From Thiothrix sp. (GTDB lineage Bacteria; Pseudomonadota; Gammaproteobacteria; Thiotrichales; Thiotrichaceae): 64,000 nt of DNA. This document shows, piece by piece, positions 27,454 through 36,808 of this stretch. The position numbers were made by a program, and so were the translations under genes. Position 1 is the stretch's first letter. Each line of letters starts with the position of its first letter. Location of the stretch: contig NZ_JAQTLS010000010.1 in the NCBI RefSeq assembly GCF_028714775.1, positions 113,757 to 177,756 of the forward strand, given 5' to 3'. The notes beneath the pieces are model-generated. The model was not told the origin of the DNA. It saw nothing but the letters and a program-made list of their open reading frames with translations, and did not search any database.

Positions 27454-27918
27454 TTACCCCAAACCGGGGAAATCGTGTTGGCGTAATGCTTCGTACACCA
27501 CCACCGCCACCGTGTTTGACAGGTTCAAGCTGCGGCTATCGGGTAACATCGGCACGCGCAATTTGAGTTCATCCGGCAGGCTCAACAGCAAAGCTTCCGG
27601 TAAGCCACGGGTTTCCGGGCCAAACAGCAACACATCGCCCGTTTGGAATTCGGTTTGGGCGTAAGTGCGGCTGGCTTTGGTGCTCAAGGCAAATACCCGC
27701 CGCCCCTGCATGGCAAGGTTGAAGGCGGCGAAACTTTCATGCTCCTGCACCACCGCCAAATCGCGGTAATCCATCCCCGCCCGCCGCACCTGCTTTTCAT
27801 CCAGCGAAAAGCCCAGCGGGTGGATCAGGTGCAAACGGCAGCCAGTATTGGCGCACAAACGCATGATATTGCCGGTATTCGGGGGGATTTCCGGCTGGTA
27901 TAAAGCAATTTCAATCAT
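27454..27918 (-). CDS. trmL: tRNA (cytidine/uridine-34-2'-O)-methyltransferase
   Basis: 154 residues, the SPOUT family TrmL. Signature parts: EIPPNTGNIMRLCANTGC, LFGPETRGLP and the knot segment MLPDSRSLNLSNTVAVVVYEALRQ. It 2'-O-methylates the wobble base of tRNA-Leu isoacceptors. The gene follows pyrX by 2 bp and probably shares its transcript. Confidence 0.95.
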   Translation of the reverse strand: MIEIALYQPEIPPNTGNIMRLCANTGCRLHLIHPLGFSLDEKQVRRAGMDYRDLAVVQEHESFAAFNLAMQGRRVFALSTKASRTYAQTEFQTGDVLLFGPETRGLPEALLLSLPDELKLRVPMLPDSRSLNLSNTVAVVVYEALRQHDFPGLG

Positions 27919-27920
27919 GA

Positions 27921-29195
27921 TCAGCTACTGAAAACCGTTTTCCCAGCCAATAAAGTGTGCTTGACCGCACCGTTGAAGTTCCAGCCCGCAAACGGAGTGT
28001 TTTTGCCCGCGCTGCGCATCGTGCTGATGTCCAAATCCCACAAGGCATCGGGGTCGAACAGCACCAAGTCCGCCGGTGCGCCAACGCTGATTTGCCCCGC
28101 ATCGCTGCCAATGATCTTGGCGGGGTTGCTGGTAATTTTGCGTAACGCAGCCTGCAAATCCAGCACACCGTCTTCCACCAAGCGCAAGGTCAGCGGTAAC
28201 AGCGTTTCCAAGCCAGAAATGCCCGGTGCAGTTTGTTGGAAAGGTGCGAGTTTGGCATCCAACTCATGCGGTTGGTGGTCGGAACAAATCGCGTCAATCG
28301 TGCCATCTGCCAGCCCTTCACGCAGCGCGTCTTGGTCGCGGGCGGAACGCAGCGGCGGCATCACGTGGCACAGTGGGTTGAAATCGCTCACATCCATTTC
28401 GGTCAGGAACAACTGGTGGGCAGCTACATCGGCGGTAATGTCGAGGCCGCTTTCTTTGGCTTGGCGGATCAGTTTCACACTCAAACGCGCAGAAAGGCGG
28501 CAGAAATGCACCTTTGCCCCGGTGTGGCTTGCCAACGCCAGCGTTTGTGCCACCGCAACAGTTTCGGCAGCGGAAGGGATCGCAGGAATCCCCACGCGGG
28601 TGGAAACTTCGCCTTCGTGCATGTAACCGCCTGCTGCCAGCGCGTGTTCCAGCGGATAGACGAACACCGTCAGCTCATGGGTGGCGGCGTATTCCATCGC
28701 ACGGCGCAAGGTTTGCAAGCTATGGAACGGTTGCCAGCCATTGGTGACAGCCACGCATCCGGCGCGTTTCAGGCTACCCATGTTACTGAGCTGCTCGCCT
28801 TTCATGCCTTGGGTCAGGTTGCCCAGCACGGCGACATTGGCGTAACCCGCACGGCGGCTGATTTCGTCAATCAGTTTGACCTGCGCGGCGGAATCGAAAT
28901 TCGCCCCCGGCTCGGGTTGGTAACACAGGGTCGTCAAACCGCTCGCCGCCGCTGCCAAAGTTTCACTGCGTAAAGTCGCTTTGTGGTCTAGCCCCGGTTC
29001 GCGCAGCCACGCGGATAAATCCACCCCACCGGGGAATACCCATAGGCCAGTCGCGTTGATTTCCTTATCGGTATGGAAATCGGCGGAAGCTTCTGCCAAT
29101 GCGCTAATGCGCCCGTTATCCAGCAGCACATTGCGTAAGCCATCCAGCCCGGTAGCGGGGTTCAGCACACGGGCATTGCGTATCAGTAAACTCAT
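27921..29195 (-). CDS. pyrX: Inactive dihydroorotase-like subunit (PyrX / PyrC')
   Basis: 424 residues of the dihydroorotase fold. Metal ligands are lost: the canonical DxHxHLREPG is [10 protein letters not shown] (His to Ser61 and Trp63), and the usual HFCHxS is HFCRLS; SDHQPH is kept. This is the state of the Pseudomonas pyrC'/pyrX product, which has no dihydroorotase activity and instead holds the PyrB trimers in a dodecamer. The start overlaps the pyrB stop by 4 bp. A real PyrC should exist elsewhere in the genome. Confidence 0.92.
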   Translation of the reverse strand: MSLLIRNARVLNPATGLDGLRNVLLDNGRISALAEASADFHTDKEINATGLWVFPGGVDLSAWLREPGLDHKATLRSETLAAAASGLTTLCYQPEPGANFDSAAQVKLIDEISRRAGYANVAVLGNLTQGMKGEQLSNMGSLKRAGCVAVTNGWQPFHSLQTLRRAMEYAATHELTVFVYPLEHALAAGGYMHEGEVSTRVGIPAIPSAAETVAVAQTLALASHTGAKVHFCRLSARLSVKLIRQAKESGLDITADVAAHQLFLTEMDVSDFNPLCHVMPPLRSARDQDALREGLADGTIDAICSDHQPHELDAKLAPFQQTAPGISGLETLLPLTLRLVEDGVLDLQAALRKITSNPAKIIGSDAGQISVGAPADLVLFDPDALWDLDISTMRSAGKNTPFAGWNFNGAVKHTLLAGKTVFSS

Positions 29196-30190
29196 GCCGC
29201 ACCTCCGGCTTGTGGCCCCATGATCATCGACATGACCGCCATGCGCACCGCAATCCCGTTGGTCACTTGCTCAAGGATGACCGATTGCAAGCCGTCGGCG
29301 ACCCGCGAGTCGATTTCCACGCCCCGGTTAATGGGGCCGGGGTGCATCACGATGGCGTCGGGTTTTGCCAGTTGCAGGCGTTCTTCGGTGAGGCCATAGA
29401 GCTTGAAAAATTCGCGTTCGGAAGGCAGCAGCGCGGTTTGCATCCGCTCACGTTGTAGGCGCAGCATGATTACCACATCGGCGTCAGCGATGCCTTCTTC
29501 CATGTTGTGGAATACGTTTACGCCCATTTTCTCAATGCCCGCCGGAACCAACGTTTTCGGCGCAACCACGCGCACTTCGCCGGTAGCCAACGTGGTCAGC
29601 GCGTGGATTTGCGACCGCGCCACCCGTGAATGCAGCACATCACCAACGATGGCGACTTTCAGCGGTTGGAAACTGCCCTTTTTCTGGCGGATGGTGAACA
29701 TATCCAGCATCGCTTGGGTGGGGTGGGCATGGCGACCATCACCCGCGTTCAGTACCGCGATATGTGGCGCACAGTAGCGGGCGATGAAATGCGCAGCGCC
29801 CGCGTGTTCGTGACGCACCACAAACATATCCGCGTTCATGGCCTCAAGGTTACGCACGGTATCCAGCAAGGTTTCGCCTTTGGAAGCCGAAGAAGTGCGG
29901 ATGTCGAGGTTGATGACATCCGCACCCAGCCGTTGCGCAGCGATTTCAAAGGTCACGCGGGTACGGGTGGAATTCTCGAAAAATAGGTTCATCACCGTTT
30001 TGCCGCGTAGCAGCGGGGCTTTTTTCTGCTGCTTATTGGGTACGGTCACGAATTGTTCGGCGCGGTCGAGGATTTCTTCCAGCAATAACGGTGGAAGCCC
30101 TTCAACCGTGAGGAAGTGTTTTAACCTGCGATCCGCCGTCAGTTGCATCTTGGATGGCAGGGGGCCCGGAGAAAGATGAGCGTTCAGCAT
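29192..30190 (-). CDS. pyrB: Aspartate carbamoyltransferase catalytic subunit
   Basis: 332 residues. Carbamoyl-phosphate site [13 protein letters not shown] and [10 protein letters not shown] are intact, with the aspartate-binding LRLQRERM. It makes carbamoyl-aspartate, the first committed step of pyrimidine synthesis. The N-terminal extension of about 25 residues is typical of PyrX-dependent class A enzymes. No pyrI is adjacent, consistent with the PyrBX complex. Normally pyrR lies directly upstream; here a toxin-antitoxin block intervenes. Confidence 0.96.
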   Translation of the reverse strand: MLNAHLSPGPLPSKMQLTADRRLKHFLTVEGLPPLLLEEILDRAEQFVTVPNKQQKKAPLLRGKTVMNLFFENSTRTRVTFEIAAQRLGADVINLDIRTSSASKGETLLDTVRNLEAMNADMFVVRHEHAGAAHFIARYCAPHIAVLNAGDGRHAHPTQAMLDMFTIRQKKGSFQPLKVAIVGDVLHSRVARSQIHALTTLATGEVRVVAPKTLVPAGIEKMGVNVFHNMEEGIADADVVIMLRLQRERMQTALLPSEREFFKLYGLTEERLQLAKPDAIVMHPGPINRGVEIDSRVADGLQSVILEQVTNGIAVRMAVMSMIMGPQAGGAA

Positions 30191-30374
30191 TCATCACTCG
30201 CTTATATTTTCGACAGATGGGAGTGCGCTTATCTTACAGGTTTGTGACAGGGGGATAAAGCTACGATTGTGAAGAAAAACTGAGCTTGGCGGCGGGATGG
30301 TAAGCCATGCGTGGCTAAGGGCGATGCGGTATCATCGGGTGTTATAAAATGTGGACGAAAGGCTATCAAAACAA

Positions 30375-30426
30375 TTGAGTTCCCATTATGGGATGTATAT
30401 CATATATTCCCAATAAGGAAACTCAA
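30375..30426. promoter_or_regulatory. Inverted repeat operator/promoter of higB-higA
   Basis: TTGAGTTCCCATTATGGGA and TCCCAATAAGGAAACTCAA form an imperfect inverted repeat (15 of 19 pairs) around the AT-rich centre TGTATATCATATAT. It lies 30-80 bp upstream of the toxin start, the normal place for autorepression by the antitoxin. Confidence 0.6.
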
Positions 30427-30455
30427 GGACACTATGAGCGGGATGGAGCAACTCA

Positions 30456-30746
30456 ATGAAAGTCCTTGGACGTGACAGATTAGACAAATTCGGCAAAAAA
30501 CACGCCGATGCAAAAACAGCACTGGATAGCTGGTTTCACGAGGTAAGCGCCACTGAATGTCAGTGGAAAACTTCACAAGACATCAAAAAACGTTACGCTT
30601 CTGCGTCTTTTTTGGCAGATAACCGTGTGATTTTTAACATTAAGGGCAACAACTACCGTTTGGCTGTTCAGGTACGCTACCAGAACGGTCTAGTCGCCGT
30701 TGAGTGGGTGGGAACTCACGCAGAATATGACAAGAAAACATTTTGA
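30456..30746 (+). CDS. higB: HigB-type mRNA interferase toxin
   Basis: 96 residues of the HigB (RelE-superfamily) toxin: RLDKFGKKHADAKTALDSWFHEV, then KKRYASASFLADNRVIFNIKGNNYRLAVQVRY and a C-terminal VEWVGTHAEYDK. Such toxins cleave ribosome-bound mRNA. GGAG precedes the ATG. The antitoxin gene starts 12 bp downstream. Confidence 0.92.
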   Translation: MKVLGRDRLDKFGKKHADAKTALDSWFHEVSATECQWKTSQDIKKRYASASFLADNRVIFNIKGNNYRLAVQVRYQNGLVAVEWVGTHAEYDKKTF

Positions 30747-30758
30747 AGAGGGTAGGAT

Positions 30759-31970
30759 ATGCAACTCAAGGTCATTAAATCAGATATTGAACACGAAGAA
30801 GCCATGAACGCGCTGATGGAGTTGATGGATGCCAACCCTGAAGAGGGTAGCCCAGAAGCTGACCAACTCGAAGTATTGGCGACGCTGATTGAAAAATACG
30901 AAGAAGAGCACTTCCCCATCGACTTGCCCGACCCGGTGGAAGCCATCCGTTTCCGTATGGATCAACAAGGGCTGACACAAAAAGACCTGATCCCTTACAT
31001 TGGTACTGCCGCGCGTGTTTCAGAAATCCTTAATCGCCGTCGCCCCCTGAGCCTCAATATGATCCGTTCCCTCAATGAGGGATTGGGTATCCCCGCTGCT
31101 GTGCTGATTGGGAAAGCGGAAAAACTGTCCGCCAGTGATGAACATGCGCTGGAATGGGACAAGTTCCCCCTCAAAGAGATGCACGAACGGGGCTGTTTCC
31201 CCAGCTTCACGGGAAAAATCGCCGAGCTGAAAACCTATGCCGAAGAGTTGGTACGGGGGTTTTTAAACTTACTGCCTTCTTGTGATGCCGCAATACCTGC
31301 TTTGCTGCGGAGCAATATACACCAGCGTTCCGGGCGACCGATGGACAGTTTTGCCTTGTACGCATGGCAAGTCAGCGTGCAGCAAAAAGCCTTGCAGCAG
31401 CCGTTACCAACCCGTTATTCAGGGATTGATGAAGCATTCATCCAGCGTGTGGTTAAAACTTCTTGGTCAGACCAAGGGCCATTGTTGGCAAAAGAATTGT
31501 TGAATAAACAAGGGATTCACCTGATTGTTGAGCCGCACTTTGATAAAACCTATCTGGATGGTGCTGTCATGTTGGGTCTGGATGGAAATCCCATTGTTGG
31601 GCTGACAACCCGGCATGACCGGCTGGACAATTTCTGGTTCACGCTGCTGCACGAGTTATCCCACCTGTATTTGCATCTGAACGATGATACCCCGGCCTTT
31701 TTTGACGATCTGAAAGGCGCGAACGAGCTTGATGATCTGGAACAAGAAGCCGATAACTTCGCCAAGCGGATGTTAATTGATGAAGCGGCATGGCAAACGG
31801 CAGGGTTACAACCAACGGTCAGCAGCGACGCTATCCACCGTTTTGCTGGTGAGCTGAATATTCACCCGGCAATTGTGGCAGGCCGCATCCAGTTTGAAGC
31901 AGGTGATTACCGTTGTCACCGCACTATGTTGGGATTCGGTGAAGTAAAACGCTTGTTCGCTATCGACTGA
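30759..31970 (+). CDS. HigA antitoxin domain fused to ImmA/IrrE metallopeptidase
   Basis: 403 residues, about four times a normal HigA. Residues 1-125 are HigA-like with an XRE helix-turn-helix (MDQQGLTQKDLIPYIGTAARVSEILN). Residues about 220-360 are an ImmA/IrrE (DUF955) zinc protease with HELSH (His298, Glu299, His302) and the downstream EADNFA (Glu330). ImmA proteases cleave XRE repressors, so the fusion joins a repressor/antitoxin to a protease domain. RBS GAGGG. Coupled with higB and under the inverted-repeat operator. Confidence 0.88.
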   Translation: MQLKVIKSDIEHEEAMNALMELMDANPEEGSPEADQLEVLATLIEKYEEEHFPIDLPDPVEAIRFRMDQQGLTQKDLIPYIGTAARVSEILNRRRPLSLNMIRSLNEGLGIPAAVLIGKAEKLSASDEHALEWDKFPLKEMHERGCFPSFTGKIAELKTYAEELVRGFLNLLPSCDAAIPALLRSNIHQRSGRPMDSFALYAWQVSVQQKALQQPLPTRYSGIDEAFIQRVVKTSWSDQGPLLAKELLNKQGIHLIVEPHFDKTYLDGAVMLGLDGNPIVGLTTRHDRLDNFWFTLLHELSHLYLHLNDDTPAFFDDLKGANELDDLEQEADNFAKRMLIDEAAWQTAGLQPTVSSDAIHRFAGELNIHPAIVAGRIQFEAGDYRCHRTMLGFGEVKRLFAID

Positions 31971-32000
31971 TTTTTGTGTGAATTCTTGGCATATAGCTGG

Positions 32001-32477
32001 TCATTTGGGGTTGGCATCACGACAACATCCTGTTCCTGAAACAATATGATCCGACGTGCAATCAGCAAAAGGGTTCAGCAACTTAACACCTGTCCCGGCG
32101 AAATCATCCACATTACGTGTCACTACCGTCAAATCATAGAGTAATGCGCTGGCGGCAATCAGTTTATCCAGTTCATGCTCATGGTGTGGAACACGCAACC
32201 TTCCCCACAATTGGGCAGTGTCGGCATCAACCCCGATGATGTTGTCTTGGTAGTCAGTCAATATTTGTTCTAACCATTGTTCCAGTTGGGTTGCCTGTAC
32301 GTGGTCATTGCGGTGACGGATCAATTCAATGCCACGGCGCAACTCCCCGACCGTTACGACAGAAAGGAATAATTTATCGCGGTTGCTGATGACCCGTTGG
32401 AAAAAGGTTTGTACCCCCGGATTAGCACGTTGCCCTTTACGGTTTTCGCTGATGACATTGGTATCAAGCAAATACAT
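32001..32477 (-). CDS. PIN-domain toxin (VapC/FitB-like)
   Basis: 158 residues from the ATG at 32477, chosen so the protein begins MYLLDTNVISENRK as FitB-type toxins do. PIN acidic residues are seen in LLDTN, the SVVTVGELRRGIE glutamate, and HHEHELDKLIAASALLYDLTVVTRNVDDF (Asp at LDKL and NVDD). It is a predicted RNase. The start overlaps the antitoxin gene by 14 bp. Confidence 0.88.
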   Translation of the reverse strand: MYLLDTNVISENRKGQRANPGVQTFFQRVISNRDKLFLSVVTVGELRRGIELIRHRNDHVQATQLEQWLEQILTDYQDNIIGVDADTAQLWGRLRVPHHEHELDKLIAASALLYDLTVVTRNVDDFAGTGVKLLNPFADCTSDHIVSGTGCCRDANPK

Positions 32478-32700
32478 CAGCGGCCTGTTTCTTGCCTTGG
32501 ATACGTTCAAAATCTGCATCTGTTCCGACGTTAGGCATTGCCGCTAGCACCTCAGCAAGGCTACGTTTTTTCAGCACTAATAAGACTTCCCGCAGGATGC
32601 TACGGTGTTCCATTTCAGCGCTTCTGCCGTTGCGGGCGGCGCGTTGCTTCAGTGCTTCGATGATTTCAGGTTCAAGTTTTCGGACAATCAGGTTTGACAT
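32464..32700 (-). CDS. FitA/VapB-type antitoxin
   Basis: 78 residues from the ATG at 32700. MSNLIVRKLEPEIIEALKQRAARNGRSAEMEHRSILREVL is the ribbon-helix-helix of the FitA/plasmid-stability family. It overlaps the PIN toxin gene downstream and should neutralise it and repress the operon. Confidence 0.88.
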   Translation of the reverse strand: MSNLIVRKLEPEIIEALKQRAARNGRSAEMEHRSILREVLLVLKKRSLAEVLAAMPNVGTDADFERIQGKKQAADVFA

Positions 32701-32787
32701 GGATTTAGGCTCCACATAGGAAAGTTGCTATCAATGCTAGCAATTATGTGTGCGTGAGAGAAGTGTTTTTTGGATGGGCGGATGGCG

Positions 32788-33291
32788 TTACTTTTTCAGG
32801 AGAACCAACGCTAACGGCTCCGGCCCGGTAACTTCATACTTGAATTCCTTGCCCGGCTCTTCCCGCAACGCAGCGATTTGCGCCTCGATCGGCAGTTCCC
32901 GCCCTTCCCGCGCCACCAACACCACAGCGGTAATGGAGGCCGGACGCCCAAAGTCGAACAACTCGTTCATTGCCCCACGTAAGGTACGCCCGGTATAGAG
33001 CACGTCATCTACCAACAGGATGTGGCGGTCGTCGACATCGGATAGCAAGGAGGGTTTGCTTTGCGGGTGCAGGCCAACGCGGCTGAAATCGTCGCGGTAG
33101 AAGGTGATGCTCAGTTCCCCCGGCTCATCTTCCAGTTGCAGGCGTTTCTGCAATTCTTTGGCAATCCACACACCAGAGGTATGGATGCCGACCATTAGCG
33201 GGTTATCAACCCCGGTGGTTTGCATCCAGTCGCGGATTTGTTGCGCCAGTTGGTCGAGCAGCGCATTGATGTTGTAGTTGTTGTTATCCAT
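32788..33291 (-). CDS. pyrR: PyrR, pyrimidine operon regulator / uracil phosphoribosyltransferase
   Basis: 167 residues from ATGGATAAC at 33291, which overlaps the ruvX stop by 8 bp. The PRPP loop ILLVDDVLYTGRTLRGAM is intact, as is the PyrR-type GIHTSGVWIAKELQKRL. It converts uracil and PRPP to UMP and, in Gram-positives, binds pyr mRNA. I see no anti-terminator leader here, so the regulatory role is unproven in this organism. Confidence 0.93.
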   Translation of the reverse strand: MDNNNYNINALLDQLAQQIRDWMQTTGVDNPLMVGIHTSGVWIAKELQKRLQLEDEPGELSITFYRDDFSRVGLHPQSKPSLLSDVDDRHILLVDDVLYTGRTLRGAMNELFDFGRPASITAVVLVAREGRELPIEAQIAALREEPGKEFKYEVTGPEPLALVLLKK

Positions 33292-33718
33292 GGGCATATT
33301 CCTGCATCCAGCTTTCGAGAATGATGGCGGCAGCCACCTGATCAATTTCTTCCTTTCGGACTTTGCGTTTGCGCCCCGCTTGGCGTGCCGACTTTAGGCG
33401 TTGTTCGGCTTCGCGGGAGGACAGTTGCTCACTAACCACGTCTACCGGCAGGTGGTAACGGCCTTCCAGTTGGCGGATAAAACGCAAGATCGGCTCCTGC
33501 ATCGCGCTATCCGAACCATCCAATTTGCGCGGCATTCCCACCACCAAACGGGAGGGTTGCCATTCTTTCAGGCAACGGCTAACGGCATCCCAATCGGGTG
33601 CGCCATCGCGGGCAGTAACGGTGGATTGCGGGGTGGCAATGCCAGTTAAGGTATTGGCAACTGCCACACCGATACGTGCTTTACCGTAATCGAAACCCAG
33701 CACTGTCATGCTGCTCAT
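33284..33718 (-). CDS. ruvX: RuvX/YqgF pre-16S rRNA nuclease
   Basis: 144 residues of the RNase H-like YqgF fold: VLGFDYGKARIGVAVAN with the first catalytic Asp, VVGMPRKLDGSD, and VDVVSEQLSSREAEQRL, then DQVAAAIILESW with the last Asp. It matures the 5' end of 16S rRNA. Overlaps yqgE by 4 bp upstream and pyrR by 8 bp downstream. Confidence 0.95.
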   Translation of the reverse strand: MSSMTVLGFDYGKARIGVAVANTLTGIATPQSTVTARDGAPDWDAVSRCLKEWQPSRLVVGMPRKLDGSDSAMQEPILRFIRQLEGRYHLPVDVVSEQLSSREAEQRLKSARQAGRKRKVRKEEIDQVAAAIILESWMQEYAHG

Positions 33719-34281
33719 GCGTGACCCGCCGCGATACCCAGCAAGTTGACATCAACCCCTAAGGTGAAAGCCGCGCCGTTCCAGCGTTGATTGTAGGGCA
33801 TCTCGAACAAGATATGCGCTGTTGAGGGGCAGGTTAACCACGCATTTTCTTTGATTTCGTGTTCCAGTTGCCCCGGACTCCAGCCCGCGCAGCCCAAAAC
33901 CAACAGGAAATGCGTAGGCCCGATGCCATTAGCAATGTCGTTGAGGATGTCGCGTGAAGAAGTTAGCGCGAGGTTGTCGGTAATGCGTAAGGTGCTGTCC
34001 CAGTTGCGTCCGCCATCGTGCAGCACAAAACCTTGTTCGGCTTGCACTGGCCCACCGCTGAGGGCGAGTTGCCCTGAAATGTGTGGGTCATTAATTTCGA
34101 TGTTGAGTTGGTTGAGCAATTCACCGACAGTCAGTTCCAACGGGCGGTTGATGGTGATGCCGAACGCGCCATACTCATCGTGTTGGCAAATCAGGCTGAC
34201 GCTGTGATCAAAATTGGGGTCGCCCATGCTTGGCATAGCGATCAACAAATGATTGCGCAGGTTGAGGACATTTTCACTCAT
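33715..34281 (-). CDS. yqgE: YqgE/AlgH-family protein
   Basis: 188 residues: NHLLIAMPSMGDPNFDHSVSLICQHDEYGAFGITINRPL and the LSGGPVQAEQGFVLH strand, ending with FLLVLGCAGWSPGQLEHEIKENAWL. The family is universally conserved beside ruvX; the molecular function is unknown (AlgH affects alginate in Pseudomonas). Confidence 0.95.
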   Translation of the reverse strand: MSENVLNLRNHLLIAMPSMGDPNFDHSVSLICQHDEYGAFGITINRPLELTVGELLNQLNIEINDPHISGQLALSGGPVQAEQGFVLHDGGRNWDSTLRITDNLALTSSRDILNDIANGIGPTHFLLVLGCAGWSPGQLEHEIKENAWLTCPSTAHILFEMPYNQRWNGAAFTLGVDVNLLGIAAGHA

Positions 34282-34314
34282 TACGGGGTTTCTACTAACA
34301 GCGGTCAGGTTATC

Positions 34315-35184
34315 TTATTGGGTATTCAAGGTTCCACTATGGAAAATCCACGTGCGGGTAATGTTCAGTTGATCCCACTTGCGGCGGATTTCCTCTGGCA
34401 AGGCTGGATACGGCCCCGCCAGCGTGACGATACGCAAAGCAGCCTTGTCGAGCACGTCATAGCCTGATGATACACTGATTTGTGCATCGACAACACGACC
34501 GCCATGATCGAGCGTAACGTTGAGGATCAGCTTGCCGCTGAGGTTGCGTTGGATGGCTTCTTCGGGAAAATTGATGTTGCCGACCCGTTCGATTTTTTTC
34601 ACCCAATCGTCGATGTATTCGGCTTCCACCGCGCTTTTGGCACTGACCGCATCAATGAAATGGATGCGTGGGCGGCGGGCATAACGCGCTTCGTCCTCAT
34701 CCATTTCAGCCAATAAGCGGGCAATTTCTTGGGTGGAATCGGAACGTTCATCGGCGACGACGGGCTGTTGATCCTCCGGTTGTTCCGGGGCTTTATCCAC
34801 AGGCTTGAAGGTTTCGCCTTTGGTGGTAAGGATTTGCGGGCTGAGCTTGGGGGAAGCTTCCGTCATGCTGGCATCAGTCTGGACGGGCGATTCACCTTCC
34901 GTGTCATTGGGCTGGAGCGATGATAACGGGCTGGTAGGGCGGTTTTTTTCTTCGCCACTGCCACTGGCTTGTTGGTTGGCTTGGGCAATGAAATCCACTG
35001 CATCGGGAGCTTTGTCGGCATGGGTTTGCACCAGCGTGATGTCCAGTACCGGCGACAAGTAGGCTTTCGGGTTGATCCCCGGCACGAAACCAACACCGCC
35101 AATCAGCAACAGGTGCAGCAGCAGTGCAATCGGAAGTGTCTTGGCAAGCGGTTCATCCGCAAGGTTCATCGGCAAAACATGCAT
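34315..35184 (-). CDS. tonB: TonB-family energy transducer
   Basis: 289 residues. One N-terminal TM helix (LPIALLLHLLLIGGVGFV), a long linker rich in Pro, Gln, Ser and acidic residues, and a C-terminal TonB domain (RNLSGKLILNVTLDHGGRVVDAQISVSSGYDVLDKAALRIV). The C-terminus is periplasmic and couples proton motive force to outer-membrane receptors. No exbB/exbD is adjacent; the placement before yqgE is as in Pseudomonas tonB3. Confidence 0.88.
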   Translation of the reverse strand: MHVLPMNLADEPLAKTLPIALLLHLLLIGGVGFVPGINPKAYLSPVLDITLVQTHADKAPDAVDFIAQANQQASGSGEEKNRPTSPLSSLQPNDTEGESPVQTDASMTEASPKLSPQILTTKGETFKPVDKAPEQPEDQQPVVADERSDSTQEIARLLAEMDEDEARYARRPRIHFIDAVSAKSAVEAEYIDDWVKKIERVGNINFPEEAIQRNLSGKLILNVTLDHGGRVVDAQISVSSGYDVLDKAALRIVTLAGPYPALPEEIRRKWDQLNITRTWIFHSGTLNTQ

Positions 35185-35317
35185 AGTCTGGTTCGCAGGT
35201 AATTCATTCTGTCGGCAGGATATTGATTTTAATATTATCCCGCTTGCTTTTTTTCAAGGTATGCCCCTTTAATGAGAAACTATCGTAACACTTTTACTGG
35301 TAAATTGAGTAGTGCTT

Positions 35318-35914
35318 ATGTTGAAACAAGTCGTTAGCGTCCTACTGGCAGTGTTGCTAGGGGTTGGCGTGGCCTGGTATGCCGTGCAATGGCGTGCTCC
35401 CGAAAAAGCAGTGGCGGAACAGGCAAAACCCTTACCCGCTGGTGGTGATTTTACCCTGCAATCGGTTTCCGGCCCGGTTAGCCTGAGCGATTTCCGGGGT
35501 AAGGTGGTGGTGCTGTATTTCGGGTATACCGCCTGCCCGGATATTTGCCCGACTTCAATGGCTACCTTGAAAGCGGCGTTGGGGCAACTGACCGCAGCGG
35601 AGTTGCAGCAGGTACAATGCCTGTTTGTCTCCGTTGACCCAGAGCGGGATACCTTGGAGCATGTGCAAGGCTACGCGAGCTTTTTCCACCCCCAAATCAG
35701 GGGTATCAGTGGCAAACTGGATGAGTTGCAAGCCATTGCCAAGCAATACGCCGCATTCTTCCGCAAGGTGGAAATGCCGGGGTCAGCGATGGCTTACACC
35801 GTTGACCATTCCGCCACCTTGTATGTGATTGGGAAGGACGGCAAGTTACAGGATGTGGTGCAACACGCCGCCCCACCTGCGGAACTGGCAGCAGCCATCC
35901 GCAGTCGGCTGTAA
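35318..35914 (+). CDS. SCO1/SenC-family copper chaperone-like protein
   Basis: 198 residues from the ATG at 35318. An N-terminal membrane anchor precedes a thioredoxin-fold domain with GYTACPDICPTSM (CxxxC copper ligands) and the conserved histidine in YTVDHSATLYVIG. SCO proteins deliver Cu to cytochrome c oxidase CuA or act as periplasmic thiol reductases. No oxidase genes are adjacent. Confidence 0.9.
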   Translation: MLKQVVSVLLAVLLGVGVAWYAVQWRAPEKAVAEQAKPLPAGGDFTLQSVSGPVSLSDFRGKVVVLYFGYTACPDICPTSMATLKAALGQLTAAELQQVQCLFVSVDPERDTLEHVQGYASFFHPQIRGISGKLDELQAIAKQYAAFFRKVEMPGSAMAYTVDHSATLYVIGKDGKLQDVVQHAAPPAELAAAIRSRL

Positions 35915-35917
35915 GGT

Positions 35918-36733
35918 TTACTGGCGGCTGAGGATGACGGCTAGTGCAAAACCATCTTCAATGTCGGGGAAGTGCGTGCCTTTCACCGATACGACTTCTG
36001 AGTGTCCATACAGGGCGAAGACATTGTTCATGTTTTGGCTGTTGCGCGGTACGGTGAAATCATACTGGTCGGGACGCGGCTGGTTGTCGCGCACCACTGA
36101 AACGTAGCGTATCGCCGGATGCGGCTGATGGTTCAGCCAGTAAAGGAATTTCCCCGGCTTTTCAGGGCGTAAGTCATCGTAGAAGTTTTCCGCATCTTCC
36201 AGCCATTTATCCAGCCCCATGTTGTTGCCCAGCGTTGCCATCGGTGTATTGGTGGCGAGCTTGGCAATGTCCGCCAATGGCGTACCCAAATGCGGTGAGG
36301 CAATGGTAATCAGCGCATTGACCGGCACGGTGGGGGTACGCACCAACCATGTCCGCGCCACGACCCCGCCTGCGGAATGTCCGACCAGCGTTAAGGGTTC
36401 TTGCCGCAGGGCGTAAATGGCTTGCAGGTAACTGTCCAGCAAACTGGCTTGCAGCGCGATGGGGGAGCGCGGCGGCAGGTCGAGTGTGTAGAAAACCTGT
36501 TCGGGTCGCCCCATGCTGAGCGTAGGCAGCAGGTTGTAAGGGCCTTGCGGGGTGAGGACGAAATGACCGCCGTCCCGCCAGCCCCGTTGTTGGAGGACGG
36601 GCGTTACACCACTTGTCCTCCATCCCATGCCGTTCGACTGGAAGCCGTGTACGAATACGACAGTTTTTGCCCATAAGGAGGCAGGTAGCAGTAGCAGGCT
36701 TAAAGCCAGCATTATCACATAGCGGATTTTCAC
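35918..36733 (-). CDS. Exported alpha/beta hydrolase (lipase-like)
   Basis: 271 residues from a GTG at 36733 with GGAGG 5 bp upstream. Signal peptide (residues 1-22, cleavage after LWA), then VVFVHGFQSNGMGW oxyanion loop and the nucleophile elbow VGHSAGGVVARTW. The product should be a periplasmic or secreted esterase/lipase. It converges on the SCO gene with a 3-bp gap. Substrate unknown. Confidence 0.82.
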   Translation of the reverse strand: MKIRYVIMLALSLLLLPASLWAKTVVFVHGFQSNGMGWRTSGVTPVLQQRGWRDGGHFVLTPQGPYNLLPTLSMGRPEQVFYTLDLPPRSPIALQASLLDSYLQAIYALRQEPLTLVGHSAGGVVARTWLVRTPTVPVNALITIASPHLGTPLADIAKLATNTPMATLGNNMGLDKWLEDAENFYDDLRPEKPGKFLYWLNHQPHPAIRYVSVVRDNQPRPDQYDFTVPRNSQNMNNVFALYGHSEVVSVKGTHFPDIEDGFALAVILSRQ

Positions 36734-36808
36734 GTTGTCCTCCGTTTATCGTTATCATGCGTTAGTCAATGCTAATATGGGATTCTACTGGAATCCGTGA
36801 GTTTCATC

